From Actinomycetota bacterium (GTDB lineage: Bacteria; Actinomycetota; Actinomycetes; Nanopelagicales; Nanopelagicaceae), in contig WLQO01000055.1 in the NCBI GenBank assembly GCA_009698295.1, positions 1 to 7,702 on the forward strand: a DNA stretch of 7,702 nt, written 5' to 3'. Shown piece after piece: positions 5,329 through 7,702 of the stretch (its first letter is position 1; each line of letters opens with the position of its first letter). Below the pieces are notes generated by a model, which saw nothing but the letters and a program-made list of their open reading frames with translations, searched no databases and had not been told where the DNA came from. Both the position numbers and the translations under genes were made by a program.

Positions 5329-5334
5329 ATCTTA
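5329..5334 (-). promoter_or_regulatory. Candidate -10 element for tRNA-His
   Basis: GGGTAAGAT on the minus strand (hexamer TAAGAT) lies 19 bases before the tRNA 5' end, suitable for a short tRNA leader. No convincing -35 lies 17 bases upstream, which would fall inside the end of orn. The tRNA may instead be made by read-through from the tRNA-Arg promoter. Confidence 0.3.
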
Positions 5335-5348
5335 CCCGTTAACTGGAG

Positions 5349-5915
5349 TTACTCGTTGCCTGTAACGCTCGGGATAAAGAGAGTTGAGCGGTAATACGCC
5401 AGTTCTGCGATTGAATCTTGGATATCGCCCAAGGCGCGATGGTTGCCAGTCTTGGCGGGGGCGGCGAAATAGAGTTTGGGATACCAGCGACGTGCCAATT
5501 CTTTTATAGATGAAACATCAACAGTGCGGTAATGCAGGTATTCGCTAAGGCGCGGCATATCGCGGGAGATAAAATTGCGATCAACGCTAACTGAGTTACC
5601 CGCAAGTGGTGATTTACCTGCAACGGTTCCAGTTGTTTCTAGATACGCCAAGATCGCATCTTCGGCTTGGCTAGCAGTTACCCCATTTGGAATTTCAGTG
5701 ATTAGCCCTGATGTGGTGTGCATCTGTGTGACGTACTCGTTCATTCCAGATAACTTTTCTTCCGGAGCCTTGATCACCAGATCAACGCCTTCACCAATAA
5801 CGTTGAGGTCAGAATCTGTGACCAAAACCGCAATTTCGACCAAGACATCACCGACCAAGTCGAGGCCAGTCATCTCACAGTCGATCCAGATCAGGTGGGG
5901 CAGGGGTGTTGTCAT
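5349..5915 (-). CDS. orn: Oligoribonuclease (DEDDh 3'-5' exoribonuclease)
   Basis: A 188-residue cytoplasmic exonuclease that degrades 2-5-nt nanoRNAs, including pGpG, to mononucleotides. The DEDDh residues are visible: Asp12 and Glu14 in L-I-W-I-D-C-E-M-T-G-L-D, Asp112 in N-S-V-S-V-D-R-N-F, and His159 and Asp164 in G-N-H-R-A-L-G-D-I. The family blocks K-S-P-L-A-G-N-S (101-108) and Y-R-T-V-D-V-S-S-I-K-E-L-A-R-R-W (129-144) agree, and length matches known Orn (about 180-200). The ATG at 5915-5913 is required to keep the conserved N-terminus. It begins one base after the tRNA-Arg 3' end, leaving no room for a separate leader, so translation is probably leaderless after tRNA processing. tRNA-His follows 40 bp downstream. 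Confidence 0.97.
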   Translation of the reverse strand: MTTPLPHLIWIDCEMTGLDLVGDVLVEIAVLVTDSDLNVIGEGVDLVIKAPEEKLSGMNEYVTQMHTTSGLITEIPNGVTASQAEDAILAYLETTGTVAGKSPLAGNSVSVDRNFISRDMPRLSEYLHYRTVDVSSIKELARRWYPKLYFAAPAKTGNHRALGDIQDSIAELAYYRSTLFIPSVTGNE

Positions 5916-5916
5916 G

Positions 5917-5990
5917 TGCGCCTGGCTGGAATCGAACCAGCGACAACTCGCTTAGAAGGCGAGTGCTCTATCCGACTGAGCTACAGGCGC
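5917..5990 (-). tRNA. tRNA-Arg (anticodon TCT)
   Basis: On the minus strand the acceptor GCGCCTG pairs with CAGGCGC, and the discriminator is A (complement of 5917). The D-arm is GCTC...GAGC. The anticodon stem CTCGC/GCGAG encloses CTTCTAA with anticodon TCT, reading AGA. The T-arm is GCTGG-TTCGATT-CCAGC. It is 74 nt with no encoded CCA. It heads the minus-strand cluster, directly upstream of orn, and is divergent from ettA across a 52-bp gap. Confidence 0.95.
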
Positions 5991-6009
5991 CTGCAGAGGT
6001 CGATAGTTA

Positions 6010-6015
6010 ATTGTA
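6010..6015 (-). promoter_or_regulatory. Candidate -10 element for the tRNA-Arg/orn transcript
   Basis: TACAAT on the minus strand matches five of six TATAAT bases and sits 19 bases before the tRNA-Arg 5' end, giving a leader of about 10-13 nt. The region 17 bases further upstream has no good -35 match. It shares the 52-bp gap with the start of ettA, so the two promoters must nearly overlap. Confidence 0.4.
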
Positions 6016-6042
6016 CCGACACGAGCCACTAAGGTTTTGCCC

Positions 6043-7702
6043 ATGGCTGAATTCATTTACACGATGAAAAAGACGCGCAAGGCGCACGGTGACAAGGTAA
6101 TTCTCGATGATGTGACCCTGATGTTTTTGCCCGGCGCAAAGATCGGTGTGGTGGGGCCAAACGGCGCCGGTAAATCCACAGTTCTGCAGATCATGGCGGG
6201 GCTACAACAACCATCTAATGGTGAGGCTTATTTATCTCCTGGTTACACCGTGGGAATTTTGTTGCAAGAGCCACATTTAAATGAAGAGAAAAATGTAATT
6301 GATAACGTTAAAGAAGGTGTGGCCGAGACCGTTGCGATGCTCGATCGCTTTAATGCAATCAGCGATGAAATGTCACAACCCGATGCTGACTACGACAAGT
6401 TGTTGGCCGAGATGGGAACTCTTCAGGAGCAGTTAGATCACCGCAACGCTTGGGAACTCGATTCACTGCTTGAACAAGCGATGGATGCGCTGCGCTGTCC
6501 ACCACCTGATGCTGATGTCAAAGTTCTCTCTGGTGGAGAAAAACGCCGCGTTGCTTTATGTAAATTGCTCTTAGAAGCGCCAGATTTGCTTTTGCTGGAT
6601 GAACCAACAAACCACCTTGATGCCGAATCAGTTCTTTGGCTCGAACAACATTTAAATAAATATCCCGGCGCAGTTGTTGCGATCACGCACGATCGTTACT
6701 TCTTGGACAACGTTGCTCAATGGATCCTCGAACTCGATCGCGGTCGCGCTTATCCATACGAAGGAAATTACTCAACTTATCTTGAAACTAAAGCAACTCG
6801 TTTAAAGATTGAAGGACAGAAAGATGCCAAGCGAGCCAAGCGCTTAACTGAAGAACTCGAATGGGTTCGTCAAAATGCGAAAGGTCGCCAAGTTAAATCA
6901 AAGGCACGTCTGGCACGTTATGAAGAAATGGCGGCAGAAGCCGACAAGATGCGTAAGTTGGACTTTGATGAAATTCAGATTCCACCTGGACCGCGCCTCG
7001 GAAATATCGTTGTTGAAGTTGATCATTTAACTAAAGGTTTTGGCGATCGCGTCCTGATTGATGATCTCTCATTTACCCTGCCTCGCAATGGAATTGTTGG
7101 GGTTATTGGACCTAACGGTGCCGGTAAGACAACACTCTTTAAAACAATTCTGGGGTTAGAAAAAGCAGACTCTGGCAATGTAAAAATAGGAGAGACAGTA
7201 AAGATCGCCTACGTTGACCAATCACGTGGGGGGATCGATCCAACTAAATCACTTTGGGAAGTTGTCTCTGATGGTTTGGACTTCATAAAAGTTGGCCAAG
7301 TTGAAATGCCATCTCGCGCATACGTTTCTGCCTTTGGTTTTAAAGGTCCTGATCAGCAGAAAAAAGCGGGCATCCTTTCTGGTGGTGAACGAAACCGTTT
7401 GAATTTAGCGCTCACTTTAAAGTTGGGCGGGAATTTACTTCTGCTCGATGAGCCAACAAACGATCTTGATGTTGAAACACTTGGTTCACTGGAAAATGCG
7501 CTACTTGAATTTCCGGGATGCGCAGTAGTTATTTCCCACGATCGTTGGTTCTTGGACCGCGTCGCAACACATATCTTGGCTTATGAAGGCGAATCAAACT
7601 GGTTCTGGTTTGAAGGAAACTTCGAATCGTATGAAGAAAATAAGATATCTCGTCTCGGTGCTGATGCAGCGCGTCCACACCGTGCGACCTACCGAAAGCT
7701 CA
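6043..7702 (+). CDS. ettA: ABC-F translational throttle factor EttA, 3' end cut off by window
   Basis: Open from the ATG at 6043 to the window end: 553 codons with no stop. E. coli EttA is 555 residues and this copy ends in R-P-H-R-A-T-Y-R-K-L, so only a few residues are missing. It has two ABC ATPase domains and no membrane segments. Domain 1: Walker A G-P-N-G-A-G-K-S-T (38-46), L-S-G-G-E (162-166), Walker B L-L-L-L-D-E-P (182-188, Glu187), H-loop His216. Domain 2: Walker A 356-364, L-S-G-G-E 445-449, Walker B 465-471 (Glu470), His499. The EttA arm (about 95-140) and the basic P-site tRNA-interaction linker (about 245-310, K/R/E-rich, with G-R-Q-V-K-S-K-A-R) are both present. It binds the ribosomal E site and gates the first peptide bond according to ATP/ADP. 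AAGG lies 8 bases before the ATG. Confidence 0.96.
   Translation, partial: MAEFIYTMKKTRKAHGDKVILDDVTLMFLPGAKIGVVGPNGAGKSTVLQIMAGLQQPSNGEAYLSPGYTVGILLQEPHLNEEKNVIDNVKEGVAETVAMLDRFNAISDEMSQPDADYDKLLAEMGTLQEQLDHRNAWELDSLLEQAMDALRCPPPDADVKVLSGGEKRRVALCKLLLEAPDLLLLDEPTNHLDAESVLWLEQHLNKYPGAVVAITHDRYFLDNVAQWILELDRGRAYPYEGNYSTYLETKATRLKIEGQKDAKRAKRLTEELEWVRQNAKGRQVKSKARLARYEEMAAEADKMRKLDFDEIQIPPGPRLGNIVVEVDHLTKGFGDRVLIDDLSFTLPRNGIVGVIGPNGAGKTTLFKTILGLEKADSGNVKIGETVKIAYVDQSRGGIDPTKSLWEVVSDGLDFIKVGQVEMPSRAYVSAFGFKGPDQQKKAGILSGGERNRLNLALTLKLGGNLLLLDEPTNDLDVETLGSLENALLEFPGCAVVISHDRWFLDRVATHILAYEGESNWFWFEGNFESYEENKISRLGADAARPHRATYRKL

Noticed and set aside
5575..5955. Plus-strand 126-codon frame opposite orn
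   Set aside because: It runs antisense through orn and into tRNA-Arg; a real gene would not span the tRNA in this way.
6438..6686. Minus-strand 82-codon frame inside ettA
   Set aside because: It is a Ser-rich shadow of the conserved first ATPase domain of EttA.

Overview
The window looks like chromosomal DNA of a small-genome planktonic actinobacterium. The best guess is a freshwater acI / Nanopelagicales relative, inferred from moderate GC (close to 50% in the core genes I sampled), actinobacterial-type Amt, PII, Orn and EttA proteins, tight gene packing and mixed tRNA/protein operons. No rRNA, IS element, CRISPR array or integrase is visible.

The left part (1-2191) is AT-rich; sampled lines run about 32-48% GC against 48-50% on the right. 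It holds the 3' part of a TMEM175-family (DUF1211) potassium-channel-like membrane protein cut by the window edge, then a decayed 3' fragment of a tRNA gene, then a secreted S1-family serine protease with an unrecognised C-terminal domain. The fragment at 461-504 is a near-exact direct copy of the 3' end of the intact tRNA-Lys(CTT) at 2192-2264. The protease is therefore bracketed by two tRNA-3'-end repeats, as in a tRNA-targeted integrated cassette or island remnant. This is the most interesting structure in the window.

The middle (2192-3010) holds tRNA-Lys on the minus strand, with a dyad in its leader and a terminator behind it, and a divergent secreted HNH nuclease. The nuclease meets the nitrogen genes tail to tail with a 4-bp overlap.

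The right part (3007-5990) is one minus-strand run, read from right to left: tRNA-Arg(TCT), orn (oligoribonuclease), tRNA-His(GTG), ppa (inorganic pyrophosphatase), amt (ammonium channel) and glnK (PII regulator). The orn start codon lies one nucleotide beyond the 3' end of tRNA-Arg, so tRNA processing would produce a leaderless orn mRNA. The Amt has Glu at the first position of the pore twin-His motif. From 6043 an ettA-type ABC-F translation factor runs rightward off the window, missing only its last few residues.

Functionally, the core part joins RNA and pyrophosphate turnover (Orn, Ppa) with ammonium uptake and sensing (Amt, GlnK). The two secreted hydrolases could supply nitrogen and phosphorus from outside the cell, but that link is inference. 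Every stretch without a gene is shorter than 300 bases.
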